A DNA stretch of 64,000 nt, from NCBI RefSeq assembly GCF_051020765.1, contig NW_027469188.1, forward strand, positions 248,001 through 312,000, given 5' to 3'. The stretch is from Lasioglossum baleicum. Taxonomy: Eukaryota > Arthropoda > Insecta > Hymenoptera > Halictidae. Positions 47,805 through 57,300 of the stretch are shown here, one piece after another. Every line of letters starts with the position of its first letter. The first letter of the stretch is position 1. A model generated the notes under the pieces. The model was not told the DNA's origin. It saw only the letters and a program-made list of their open reading frames with translations, and ran no database searches. A program made the position numbers and the translations under genes.

Positions 47805-48532
47805 TTGCATTATGCGTTATGCGTTAAGCGTTGTGCGTTATGCGTTATGCGTTATGCGTTATGCGTTGTGCGTTATGCGTTATGCGTTGTGTGTTGTGCG
47901 TTGTGCGTTGTGCGTTATGCGTTATGCGTTATGCGTTATGCGTTATGCGTTATGCGTTATGCGTTATGCGTTATGCGTTATGTGTTATGCGTTATGCGTT
48001 ATGCGTTATGTGTTATGACTTTTGCATTATGCGTTATGCGTTATGCGTTATGCGTTATGCGTTATGCGTTATGCGTTATGCGTTATGCGTTATGCGTTAT
48101 GCGTTATGCGTTATGCGTTGTGCGTTATGCGTTATGCGTTGTGCGTTGTGCGTTGAGCGTTGTGCGTTATGCGTTATGCGTTATGCGTTATGCGTTATGC
48201 GTTATGCGTTATGCGTTATGCGTTATGTGTTATGCGTTATGCGTTATGCGTTATGCGTTGTGCGTTGTGCGTTGTGCGTTGTGCGTTGTGCGTTGTGCGT
48301 TGTGCGTTGTGCGTTGTGCGTCGTGCGTTATGCGTTATGCGTTATGCGTTATGCGTTATGCGTTATGCGTTATGCGTTATGCGTTATGCGTTATGCGTTA
48401 TGCGTTATGCGTTATGCGTTATGCGTTATGCGTTATGCGTTATGCGTTATGCGTTATGCGTTATGCGTTATGCGTTATGCGTTATGCGTTATGGGCTATG
48501 CGTTATGCGTTATGCGTTATGCGTTATGACTT
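47805..48532. repeat. 728-bp HOR, copy 1
   Basis: TTGCATT, AAGCGTT (47826), G, four A, G, A, A, GTGTGTT (47889), 3 G, A run with ATGTGTT at 47980 and 48008, pair (48015-48028), A run, G, A, A, G, G, GAGCGTT, G (48120-48168), ATGTGTT (48225), 10 G with GTGCGTC (48260-48329), A run, ATGGGCT (48491), ATGACTT (48526). Confidence 0.86.
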
Positions 48533-49001
48533 TTGCATTATGCGTTATGCGTTAAGCGTTGTGCGTTATGCGTTATGCGTTATGCGTTATGCGTTGTGCG
48601 TTATGCGTTATGCGTTGTGTGTTGTGCGTTGTGCGTTGTGCGTTATGCGTTATGCGTTATGCGTTATGCGTTATGCGTTATGCGTTATGCGTTATGCGTT
48701 ATGCGTTATGCGTTATGCGTTGTGCGTTATGCGTTATGCGTTGTGCGTTGTGCGTTGTGCGTTGTGCGTTATGCGTTATGCGTTATGCGTTATGCGTTAT
48801 GCGTTATGCGTTATGCGTTATGCGTTATGTGTTATGCGTTATGCGTTATGCGTTATGCGTTGTGCGTTGTGCGTTGTGCGTTGTGCGTTGTGCGTTGTGC
48901 GTTGTGCGTTGTGCGTTGTGCGTTGTGCGTTGTGCGTTGTGCGTTGTGCGTTGTGGGTTGTGCGTTGTGCGTTGTGCGTTGTGCGTTGTGCGTTGTGCGT
49001 T
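48533..49001. repeat. 728-bp HOR, copy 2, with internal deletion
   Basis: TTGCATT (48533), AAGCGTT (48554) and GTGTGTT (48617) sit +728 bp from copy 1. The later anchors sit +602 bp (G, A, A series 48722, ATGTGTT 48827, G run 48862), so 126 bp (18 units) holding ATGTGTT and the pair is missing. The G run is 20 units with GTGGGTT (48953) and no GTGCGTC. Confidence 0.85.
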
Positions 49002-49687
49002 ATGCGTTATGCGTTATGCGTTATGCGTTAAGCGTTATGCGTTATGACTTTTGCGTTATGACTTTTGCGTTATGCGTTATGCGTTATGCGTTATGCGTTA
49101 TGCGTTATGCGTTATGCGTTATGCGTTATGCGTTATGCGTTATGCGTTATGCGTTATGCGTTATGCGTTATGCGTTATGCGTTATGCGTTATGCGGTATG
49201 CGTTATGCGTTATGCGTTATGCGTTATGCGTTATGCGTTATGCGTTATGCGTTATGCGTTATGCGTTATGCGTTATGCGTTATGCGTTATGCGTTATGCG
49301 TTATGCGTTATGCGTTATGCGTTATGCGTTATGCGTTATGCGTTATGCGTTATGCGTTATGCGTTATGCGTTATGCGTTATGCGTTATGCGTTATGCGTT
49401 ATGCGTTATGCGTTATGCAGTATGCGTTATGCGTTATGCGTTATGCGTTATGCGTTATGCGTTATGCGTTGTGCGTTGTGCGTTGTGCGTTGTGCGTTGT
49501 GCGTCGTGCGTTGTGCGTTGTGCGTCGTGCGTTGTGCGTTGTGCGTTGTGCGTTGTGCGTTGTGCGTTGTGCGTTGTGCGTTGTGCGTTGTGCGTTATGC
49601 GTTGTGCGTTATGCGTTATGCGTTATGCGTTATGCGTTATGCGTTATGCGTTATGCGTTATGCGTTAAGCGTTATGCGTTATGACTT
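49002..49687. repeat. A-rich segment with doubled TTGCGTT pair
   Basis: AAGCGTT (49030), two back-to-back ATGACTT/TTGCGTT pairs (49044-49071, the only such doublet), ATGCGGT (49194), long A run, ATGCAGT (49415), G block with two GTGCGTC units (49471-49596), A, G, A, AAGCGTT (49667), ATGACTT (49681). ATGCAGT-to-G spacing is 56 bp, as in the L-type HOR. Confidence 0.84.
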
Positions 49688-51087
49688 TTGCATTATGCGT
49701 TATGCGTTATGCGTTATGCGTTATGCGTTATGCGTTATGCGTTATGCGTTATGCGTTATGCGTTATGCGTTATGCGTTATGGGCTATGCGTTATGCGTTA
49801 TGCGTTATGCGTAATGACTTTTGCGTTATGCGTTATGCGGTATGCGTTATGACTTTTGCGTTATGCGTTATGCGTTGTGCGTTGTGCGTTGTGCGTTGTG
49901 CGTTGTGCGTTATGCGTTATGCGTTATGCGTTATGCGTTATGCGTTATGCGTTATGCGTTAAGCGTTATGCGTTATGACTGTTGCATTATGCGTTATGCG
50001 TTATGCGATATGCGCTACGTGTTATGCGTTATGGGCTATGCGTTATGCGTTATGCGTTATGCGTTATGCGTTATGCGTTATGCGTTGTGCGTTGTGCGTT
50101 GTGCGTTGTGCGTTGTGCGTTGTGCGTTGTGCGTTGTGCGTTGTGCGTTGTGCGTTGTGCGTTGTGCGTTGTGCGTTGTGCGTTGTGCGTTGTGCGTTGT
50201 GCGTTGTGCGTTGTGCGTTGTGCGTTGTGCGTTGTGCGTCGTGCGTTGTGCGTCGTGCGTTATGCGTTATGCGTTATGCGTTATGCGTTATGCGTTATGC
50301 GTTATGCGTTATGCGTTATGCGTTATGCGTTATGCGTTATGCGTTATGCGTTATGCGTTATGCGTTATGCGTTATGCGTTATGCGTTATGCGTTATGCGT
50401 TATGCGTTATGCGTTATGCGTTATGCGTTATGCGTTATGCGTTATGCGTTATGCGTTATGCGTTATGCGTTATGGGCTATGCGTTATGCGTTATGCGTTA
50501 TGCGTAATGACTTTTGCATTATGCGTTATGCGTTAAGCGTTATGCGTTATGCGTTATGCGTTATGCGTTGTGCGTTGTGCGTTGTGCGTTGCGCGTTGTG
50601 CGTTGTGCGTTGTGCGTTGTGCGTTGTGCGTTGTGCGTTGTGCGTTGTGCGTTAGGCGTTGTGCGTTGCGCGTTGTGCGTTGTGCGTAGTGCGTTGTGCG
50701 TTGTGCGTTGTGCGTTGTGCGTTGTGCGTTGTGCGTTGTGCGTTGTGGGTTGTGCGTTGTGCGTTGTGCGTTTTGCGTTGTGCGTTGTGCGTTGTGCGTT
50801 GTGCGTTGTGCGTTATGCGTTATGCGTTATGCGTTAAGCGTTATGCGTTATGACTTTTGCATAATGCGTTATGCGTTATGCGATATGCGCTACGTGTTAG
50901 GCTTTATGGGCTATGCGTTATGCGTTATGCGTTATGCGTTATGCGTTATGCGTTGTGCGTTGTGCGTTGTGCGTTGTGCGTTGTGCGTTGTGCGTTGTGC
51001 GTTGTGCGTTGTGCGTTGTGCGTTGTGCGTTGTGCGTTGTGCGTTGTGCGTTGTGCGTTGTGCGTTGTGCGTTGTGCGTTGTGCGTT
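49688..51087. repeat. Distant copy of 18.58-20.09 kb
   Basis: Marker order equals 18580-20091 at +31,122 to +30,996 bp: ATGCGTA (49807), TTGCGTT (49821), ATGCGGT (49835), TTGCGTT (49856), 5 G, AAGCGTT (49961), core (50003-50037), 25 G (50087-50261) with GTGCGTC at 50234 and 50248, ATGGGCT (50472), AAGCGTT (50535), AGGCGTT block (50570 to about 50807), core (50878), 19 G (50955-51087). Both G runs have the same length as their partners. Private changes: ATGACTG (49975), GCGCGTT (50591, 50668), TTGCATA (50857), AGGCTTT (50899), single rather than double AGGCGTT. Confidence 0.86.
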
Positions 51088-51871
51088 ATGCGTTCTGCGT
51101 TATGCGTTATGCGTTATGCGTTATGCGTTATGCGTTATGCGTTATGCGTTATGCGTTATGCGTTATGCGTTATGCGTTATGCGTTATGCGTTATGCGTTA
51201 TGCGTTATGCGTAATGACTTTTGCATTATGCGTTATGCGTTAAGCGTTATGCGTTATGCGTTATGCGTTATGCGTTGTGCGTTGTGCGTTATGCGTTATG
51301 CGTTATGCGTTATGCGTTATGCGTTATGCGTTATGCGTTATGCGTTATGCGTTATGCGTTATGCGTTATGCGTTATGCGTTATGCGTTATGCGTTATGCG
51401 TTATGCGTTATGCGTTATGCTTTATGCGTTATGCGTTATGCGTTATGCGTTATGCGTTATGCGTTATGCGGTATGCGTTATGACTTTTGCGTTATGCGTT
51501 ATGCGTTGTGCGTTGTGCGTTGTGCGTTGTGCGTTGTGCGTTATGCGTTATGCGTTATGCGTTATGCGTTATGCGTTATGCGTTATGCGTTATGCGTTAT
51601 GCGTTATGCGTTATGCGTTATGCGTTATGCGTTATGCGTTATGCGTTATGCGTTATGCGTTATGCGTTATGCGTTATGCGTTATGCGTTATGCGTTATGC
51701 GTTATGCGTTATGCGTTATGCGTTATGCGTTATGCGTTATGCGTTATGCGTTATGCGTTATGCGTTATGCGTTATGCGTTATGCGTTATGCGTTATGCGT
51801 TATGCGTTATGCGTTATGCGTTATGCGTTATGCGTTATGCGTTATGCGTTATGCATTATGCGTTATGACTT
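51088..51871. repeat. A-rich segment with ATGCTTT/ATGCGGT/TTGCGTT module
   Basis: CTGCGTT (51095), ATGCGTA (51207), pair (51214-51227), AAGCGTT (51242), two G (51277-51290), ATGCTTT (51417), ATGCGGT (51466), ATGACTT/TTGCGTT (51480), 5 G (51508-51542), then about 44 pure A units, ATGCATT (51851), ATGACTT (51865). The ATGCTTT, ATGCGGT, TTGCGTT order matches 25083-25153 and 27295-27365. Confidence 0.84.
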
Positions 51872-53446
51872 TTGCATTATGCGTTATGCGTTAAGCGTTA
51901 TGCGTTATGCGTTATGCGTTATGCGTTATGCGTTATGCGTTATGCGTTATGCGTTATGCGTTATACCTTATGCGTTATGCGTTATGCGTTATGCGTTATG
52001 CGTTATGCGTTATGCGTTATGCGTTATGCGTTATGCGTTATGCGTTATGCGTTATGCGTTATGCGTTATGCATTATGCGATATGCGCTACGTGTTATGCG
52101 TTATGGGCTGTGCGTTATGCGTTATGCGTTATGCGTTATGCGTTATGCGTTATGCGTTATGCGTTATGCGTTATGCGTTATGCGTTATGCGTTATGCGTT
52201 ATGCGTTGTGCGTTGTGCGTTGTGCGTTGTGCGTTGTGCGTTGTGCGTTGTGCGTTGTGCGTTGTGCGTTGTTCGTTGTGCGTTGTGCGTTGTGCGTAAT
52301 GCGTTATGCGTTATGCGTTATGCGTTATGCGTTATGCGTTATGCGTTATGCGTTATGCGTTATGCGTTATGCGTTATGCGTTATGCGTTATGCGTTATGC
52401 GTTATGCGTTATGCGTTATGGGTGATGCGTTGTGCGTTATGCGTTATGCATTATGCGATATGCGCTACGTGTTATGCGTTATGGGCTATGCGTTATGCGT
52501 TATGCGTTATGCGTTATGACTTTTGCATTATGCGTTATGCGTTATGCGTTATGCGTTGTGCGTTGTGCGTTGTGCGTTGTGCGTTGTGCGTTGTGCGTTG
52601 TGCGTTGTGCGTTGTGCGTTGTGCGTTGTGCGTTGTGCGTTGTGCGTTGTGCGTTGTGCGTTGTGCGTTGTGCGTTGTGCGTTGTGCGTTGTGCGTTGTG
52701 CGTTGTGCGTTGTGCGTTGTGCGTCGTGCGTTATGCGTTATGCGTTATGCGTTATGCGTTATGCGTTATGCGTTATGCGTTATGCGTTATGCGTTATGCG
52801 TTATGCGTTATGCGTTATGCGTTATGCGTTATGCGTTATGCGTTATGCGTTATGCGTTATGCGTTATGCGTTATGCGTTATGCGTTATGCGTTATGCGTT
52901 ATGCGTTATGCGTTATGCGTTATGCGTTATGCGTTATGCGTTATGCGTTATGCGTTATGCGTTATGCGTTATGACTTTTGCATTATGCGTTATGCGTTAA
53001 GCGTTATGCGTTATGCGTTATGCGTTATGCGTTATGCGTTATGCGTTATGCGTTATGCGTTATGCGTTATGCGTTATGCGTTATGCGTTATGCGTTGTGC
53101 GTTGTGCGTTGTGCGTTGTGCGTTGTGCGTTGTGCGTTGTGCGTTGTGCGTTGTGCGTTGTTCGTTGTGCGTTGTGCGTTGTGCGTAATGCGTTATGCGT
53201 TATGCGTTATGCGTTATGCGTTATGCGTTATGCGTTATGCGTTATGCGTTATGCGTTATGCGTTATGCGTTATGCGTTATGCGTTATGCGTTATGGGTGA
53301 TGCGTTATGCGTTATGCGTTATGCATTATGCGATATGCGCTACGTGTTATGCGTTATGGGCTATGCGTTATGCGTTATGCGTTATGCGTTATGACTTTTG
53401 CATTATGCGTTATGCGTTATGCGTTATGCGTTATGCGTTATGCGTT
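51872..53446. repeat. Relative of the 1.7-kb HOR plus spacer
   Basis: TTGCATT, AAGCGTT (51893), ATACCTT (51963), core 52068-52109 followed by a G unit (52110), 13 G with GTTCGTT and GTGCGTA (52208-52298), cassette with an internal G (52418-52529), 25 G with GTGCGTC (52558-52732), A run, pair (52971-52984), AAGCGTT (52999), 13 G with GTTCGTT and GTGCGTA (53097-53187), cassette (53293-53404). The ATGGGCT-then-G signature ties it to the three copies at 57301, 59058 and 60766. Confidence 0.85.
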
Positions 53447-53452
53447 ATGCTT
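53447..53452. other. 6-bp unit: loss of one G
   Basis: The unit reads ATGCTT instead of ATGCGTT. It is the first register break in the window; all unit starts before it are 2 modulo 7. Confidence 0.9.
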
Positions 53453-53725
53453 ATGGGCTATGCGTTAAGCGTTATGCGTTATGCATTATGCGTTATGCGT
53501 TATGCGTTATGCGTTAAGCGTTATGCGTTATGCGTTTTGTGTTATGCGTTATGCGTTATGCGTTATGCGTTATGCGTTATGCGTTATCCGTTATGCGTTA
53601 TGCGTTATGCGTTATGCGTTATGCGTTAAGCGTTATGGGTTATGCGTTATGCGATATGTGTTATGCGATATGCGTTATGCGTTATGCGTTATGCGTTATG
53701 CGTTATGCGTTATGCGTTATGCGTT

Positions 53726-53733
53726 ATGTCGTT
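53726..53733. other. 8-bp unit: gain of one T
   Basis: The unit reads ATGTCGTT. The extra T restores the register lost at 53447. Confidence 0.9.
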
Positions 53734-53831
53734 ATGCGTTATGCGTTATGCGTTATGCGTTATGCGTTATGCGTTATGCGTTATGCGTTATGCGTTATGC
53801 GTTATGCGTTATGCGTTATGCGTTATGCGTT

Positions 53832-53839
53832 ACGCGTTT
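53832..53839. other. 8-bp unit: TT to TTT
   Basis: An ACGCGTT unit with one extra T, a homopolymer-length change. Confidence 0.9.
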
Positions 53840-53944
53840 ATGCGTTATTCGTTATGCGTTATGCGTTACGCGTTATGCGTTATGCGTTATGCGTTATGCG
53901 TGATGCGTTATGCGTTATGCGTTATGGGCTATGCGTTAAGCGTT

Positions 53945-53950
53945 ATGCGT
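53945..53950. other. 6-bp unit: TT to T
   Basis: The unit reads ATGCGT. It cancels the gain at 53832. Confidence 0.9.
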
Positions 53951-54629
53951 ATGCGTTATGCGATATGTGTTATGCGTTATGCGTTATGCGTTACGCGTTA
54001 TACGTTATGCGTTATGCGTTATACGTTATGCGTTATGCGTTATCCGTTATGCGTTAGGCGTTAAGCGTTATGCGTTATTCGTTATGCGTTATGCGTTACG
54101 CGTTATACGTTATGCGTTATGCGTGATGCGTTATGCGTTATGCGTTATGGGCTATGCGTTAAGCGTTATGCGTTATGCATTATGCGTTATGCGTTATGCG
54201 TTATGCGTTATGCGTTAAGCGTTATGCGTTATGCGTTATGCGTTGTGCGTTGTGCGTTGTGCGTTGTGCGTTGTGCGTTGTGCGTTGTGCGTTGTGCGTT
54301 GTGCGTTGTGCGTTGTGCGTTGTGCGTTGTGCGTTGTGCGTTGTGCGTTGTGCGTTGTGCGTTGTGCGTTGTGCGTTGTGCGTTGTGCGTTGTGCGTTGT
54401 GCGTTGTGCGTTGTGCGTTGTGCGTTGTGCGTTGTTCGTTGTGCGTTGTGCGTTGTGCGTAATGCGTTATGCGTTATGCGTTATGCGTTATGCGTTATGC
54501 GTTATGCGTTATGCGTTATGCGTTATGCGTTATGCGTTATGCGTTATGTGTTATGCGTTATGGGTGATGCGTTATGCGTTATGCGTTATGCGTTATGCAT
54601 TATGCGATATGCGCTACGTGTTATGCGTT

Positions 54630-54635
54630 ATGGCT
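54630..54635. other. 6-bp unit: GGG to GG in the core cassette
   Basis: ATGGCT replaces ATGGGCT, which is intact in nearly every other core copy. A homopolymer-length change. Confidence 0.9.
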
Positions 54636-55125
54636 ATGCGTTATGCGTTATGCGTTATGACTTTTGCATTATGCGTTATGCGTTATGCGTTATGCGTTAT
54701 GCGTTGTGCGTTGTGCGTTGTGCGTTGTGCGTTGTGCGTTGTGCGTTGTGCGTTGTGCGTTGTGCGTTGTGCGTTGTGCGTTGTGCGTTGTGCGTTGTGC
54801 GTTGTGCGTTGTGCGTTGTGCGTTGTGCGTTGTGCGTTGTGCGTTGTGCGTTGTGCGTTGTGCGTTGTGCGTTGTGCGTTGTGCGTCGTGCGTTATGCGT
54901 TATGCGTTATGCGTTATGCGTTATGCGTTATGCGTTATGCGTTATGCGTTATGCGTTATGCGTTATGCGTTATGCGTTATGCGTTATGCGTTATGCGTTA
55001 TGCGTTATGCGTTATGCGTTATGCGTTATGCGTTATGCGTTATGCGTTATGACTTTTGCATTATGGGCTATGCGTTATGCGTTATGCGTTATGACTTTTG
55101 CATTATGCGTTATGCGTTAAGCGTT

Positions 55126-55131
55126 ATGCGT
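55126..55131. other. 6-bp unit: TT to T
   Basis: ATGCGT follows AAGCGTT (55119). The partner at 62117-62130 has a normal 7-bp unit here. Confidence 0.9.
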
Positions 55132-55166
55132 ATGCGTTATGCGTTATGCGTTATGCGTTATGCGTT

Positions 55167-55172
55167 GTGCGT
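55167..55172. other. 6-bp unit: TT to T in a G unit
   Basis: GTGCGT replaces GTGCGTT. The partner G unit at 62159 is normal. Confidence 0.9.
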
Positions 55173-55207
55173 ATGCGTTATGCGTTGTGCGTTGTGCGTT
55201 GTGCGTT

Positions 55208-55215
55208 ATGCGTTT
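55208..55215. other. 8-bp unit: TT to TTT
   Basis: ATGCGTTT directly follows three G units; the partner region after 62200 has no such change. Confidence 0.9.
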
Positions 55216-55880
55216 ATGCGTTATGCGTTATGCGTTATGCGTTATGCGTTATGTGTTATGCGTTATGCGTTATGCGTTATGCGTTATGACTTTTGCGTTA
55301 TGCGTTATGCGTTATGCGTTATGCGTTATGCGTTATGCGTTATGCGTTATGCGTTATGCGTTATGCGTTATGCGTTATGCGTTATGCGTTATGCGTTATG
55401 CGTTATGCGTTATGCGTTATGCGTTATGCGTTATGCGTTATGCGTTATGCGTTATGCGTTATGCGTTATGCGTTATGCGTTATGCATTATGCGTTATGCG
55501 TTATGCGTTATGCGTTATGCGTTATGTGTTATGCGTTATGCGTTATGCGTTATGCGTTATTCGTTATGCGTTATGACTTTTGCGTTATGCGTTATGCGTT
55601 GTGCGTTGTGCGTTGTGCGTTGTGCGTTGTGCGTTGTGCGTTGTGCGTTGTGCGTTGTGCGTTGTGCGTTGTTCGTTGTGCGTTGTGCGTTGTGCGTAAT
55701 GCGTTATTCGTTATGCGTTATGACTTTTGCGTTATGCGTTATGCGTTATGCGTTGTGCGTTGTGCGTTGTGCGTTGTGCGTTGTGCGTTGTGCGTTGTGC
55801 GTTGTTCGTTGTGCGTTGTGCGTTGTGCGTAATGCGTTATGCGTTATGCGTTATGCGTTATGCGTTATGCGTTATGCGTT

Positions 55881-55999
55881 ATGGGTGATGCGTTATGCGT
55901 TATGCGTTATGCGTTATGCATTATGCGATATGTGCTACGTGTTATGCGTTATGGGCTATGCGTTATGCGTTATGCGTTATGCGTTATGACTTTTGCATT
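55881..55999. repeat. Core cassette with ATGTGCT
   Basis: In this copy ATGCGCT reads ATGTGCT (55930), a CpG-to-TpG type change. The same private change is found only at 63041 in the partner copy (62992-63110), which shows that the two segments share a recent ancestor. Confidence 0.88.
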
Positions 56000-56041
56000 A
56001 TGCGTTATGCGTTATGCGTTGTGCGTTGTGCGTTGAGCGTT

Positions 56042-56047
56042 GGCGTT
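56042..56047. other. 6-bp unit: loss of T in a G unit
   Basis: GGCGTT follows GAGCGTT (56035). It is the last register break; from 56048 the register is shifted by -3 relative to the start and stays so. Confidence 0.9.
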
Positions 56048-57300
56048 GTGCGTTGTGCGTTGTGCGTTGTGCGTTGTGCGTTGTGCGTTGTGCGTTGTGC
56101 GTTGTGCGTTGTGCGTTGTGCGTTGTGCGTTGTGCGTTGTGCGTTGTGCGTTGTGCGTTGTGCGTTGTGCGTTGTGCGTTATGCGTTATGCGTTATGCGT
56201 TATGCGTTATGCGTTATGCGTTATGCGTTATGCGTTATGCGTTATGCGTTATGCGTTATGCGTTATGCGTTATGCGTTATGCGTTATGCGTTATGCGTTA
56301 TGCGTTATGCGTTATGCGTTATGCGTTATGCGTTATGCGTTATGCGTTATGCGTTATGCGTTATGCTTTATGCGTTATGCGTTATGCGTTATGCGTTATG
56401 CGTTATGCGGTATGCGTTATGACTTTTGCGTTATGCGTTATGCGTTGTGCGTTGTGCGTTGTGCGTTGTGCGTTGTGCGTTGTGCGTTATGCGTTATGCG
56501 TTATGCGTTATGCGTTATGCGTTATGCGTTATGCGTTATGCGTTATGCGTTATGCGTTATGCGTTATGCGTTATGCGTTATGCGTTATGCGTTATGCGTT
56601 ATGCGTTATGCGTTATGCGTTATGCGTTATGCGTTATGCGTTATGCGTTATGCGTTATGCGTTATGCGTTATGCGTTATGCGTTATGCGTTATGCGTTAT
56701 GCTTTATGCGTTATGCGTTATGCGTTATGCGTTATGCGTTATGCGTTATGCGTTATGCGGTATGCGTTATGACTTTTGCGTTATGCGTTATGCGTTGTGC
56801 GTTGTGCGTTGTGCGTTGTGCGTTGTGCGTTATGCGTTATGAGTTATGCGTTATGCGTTATGCGTTATGCGTTATGCGTTATGCGTTATGCGTTATGCGT
56901 TAAGCGTTATGCGTTATGCGTTATGCGTTATGCGTTATGCGTTATGCGTTATGCGTTATGCGTTATGCATTATGCGATATGCGCTACGTGTTATGCGTTA
57001 TGCGTTGTGCGTTGTGCGTTATGCGTTATGCGTTATGCGTTATGCGTTATGCGTTATGCGTTATGCGTTATGCGTTATGCGTTATGCGTTATGCGTTATG
57101 CGTTATGCGTTATGCGTTATGCGTTATGCGTTATGCGTTATGCGTTATGCGTTATGCGTTATGCGTTATGCGTTATGCGTTATGCGTTATGCGTTATGCG
57201 TTATGCGTTATGCGTTATGCGTTATGCGTTATGCGTTATGCGTTATGCGTTATGCGTTATGCGTTATGCGTTATGCGTTATGCATTATGCGTTATGACTT
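56048..57300. repeat. A-rich segment with ATGCTTT/ATGCGGT/TTGCGTT doublet
   Basis: G run to 56180, A run, ATGCTTT (56363), ATGCGGT (56405), TTGCGTT (56426), 6 G; the module repeats at 56699, 56755, 56776 with 5 G. ATGAGTT (56839) and AAGCGTT (56902) follow, then a core without ATGGGCT (56965-56992), two G (57007-57020), about 36 pure A units, ATGCATT (57280), ATGACTT (57294). Confidence 0.84.

Larger units (their letters stand above)
53447..54244. repeat. Most diverged sector, indel-bearing
   Basis: About 110 units with unusually many variants: ATGGGCT (53453), AAGCGTT, ATGCATT, TTGTGTT, ATCCGTT, ATGGGTT, paired ATGCGAT/ATGTGTT, ATTCGTT, ACGCGTT, ATGCGTG, ATACGTT, AGGCGTT. Four units have the wrong length (53447, 53726, 53832, 53945). 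A group of about 100 bp (ATTCGTT, ACGCGTT, ATGCGTG, ATGGGCT, AAGCGTT) occurs at 53847-53944 and again at 54077-54167. No G block occurs here. Confidence 0.87.
54245..56047. repeat. Indel-bearing HOR segment, partner of 62.1-63.15 kb
   Basis: 31 G with GTTCGTT and GTGCGTA (54245-54461), ATGTGTT (54546), cassette (54560-54670), 27 G with GTGCGTC (54706-54894), two pairs 42 bp apart with ATGGGCT between them (55049-55104), AAGCGTT (55119), A/G series, ATGTGTT (55251), TTGCGTT (55293), ATGCATT (55482), ATGTGTT (55524), ATTCGTT (55559), two successive GTTCGTT/GTGCGTA G blocks (from 55601 and 55755), cassette with ATGTGCT (55881-55999), GAGCGTT (56035). Five units have the wrong length (54630, 55126, 55167, 55208, 56042). 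Confidence 0.85.
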
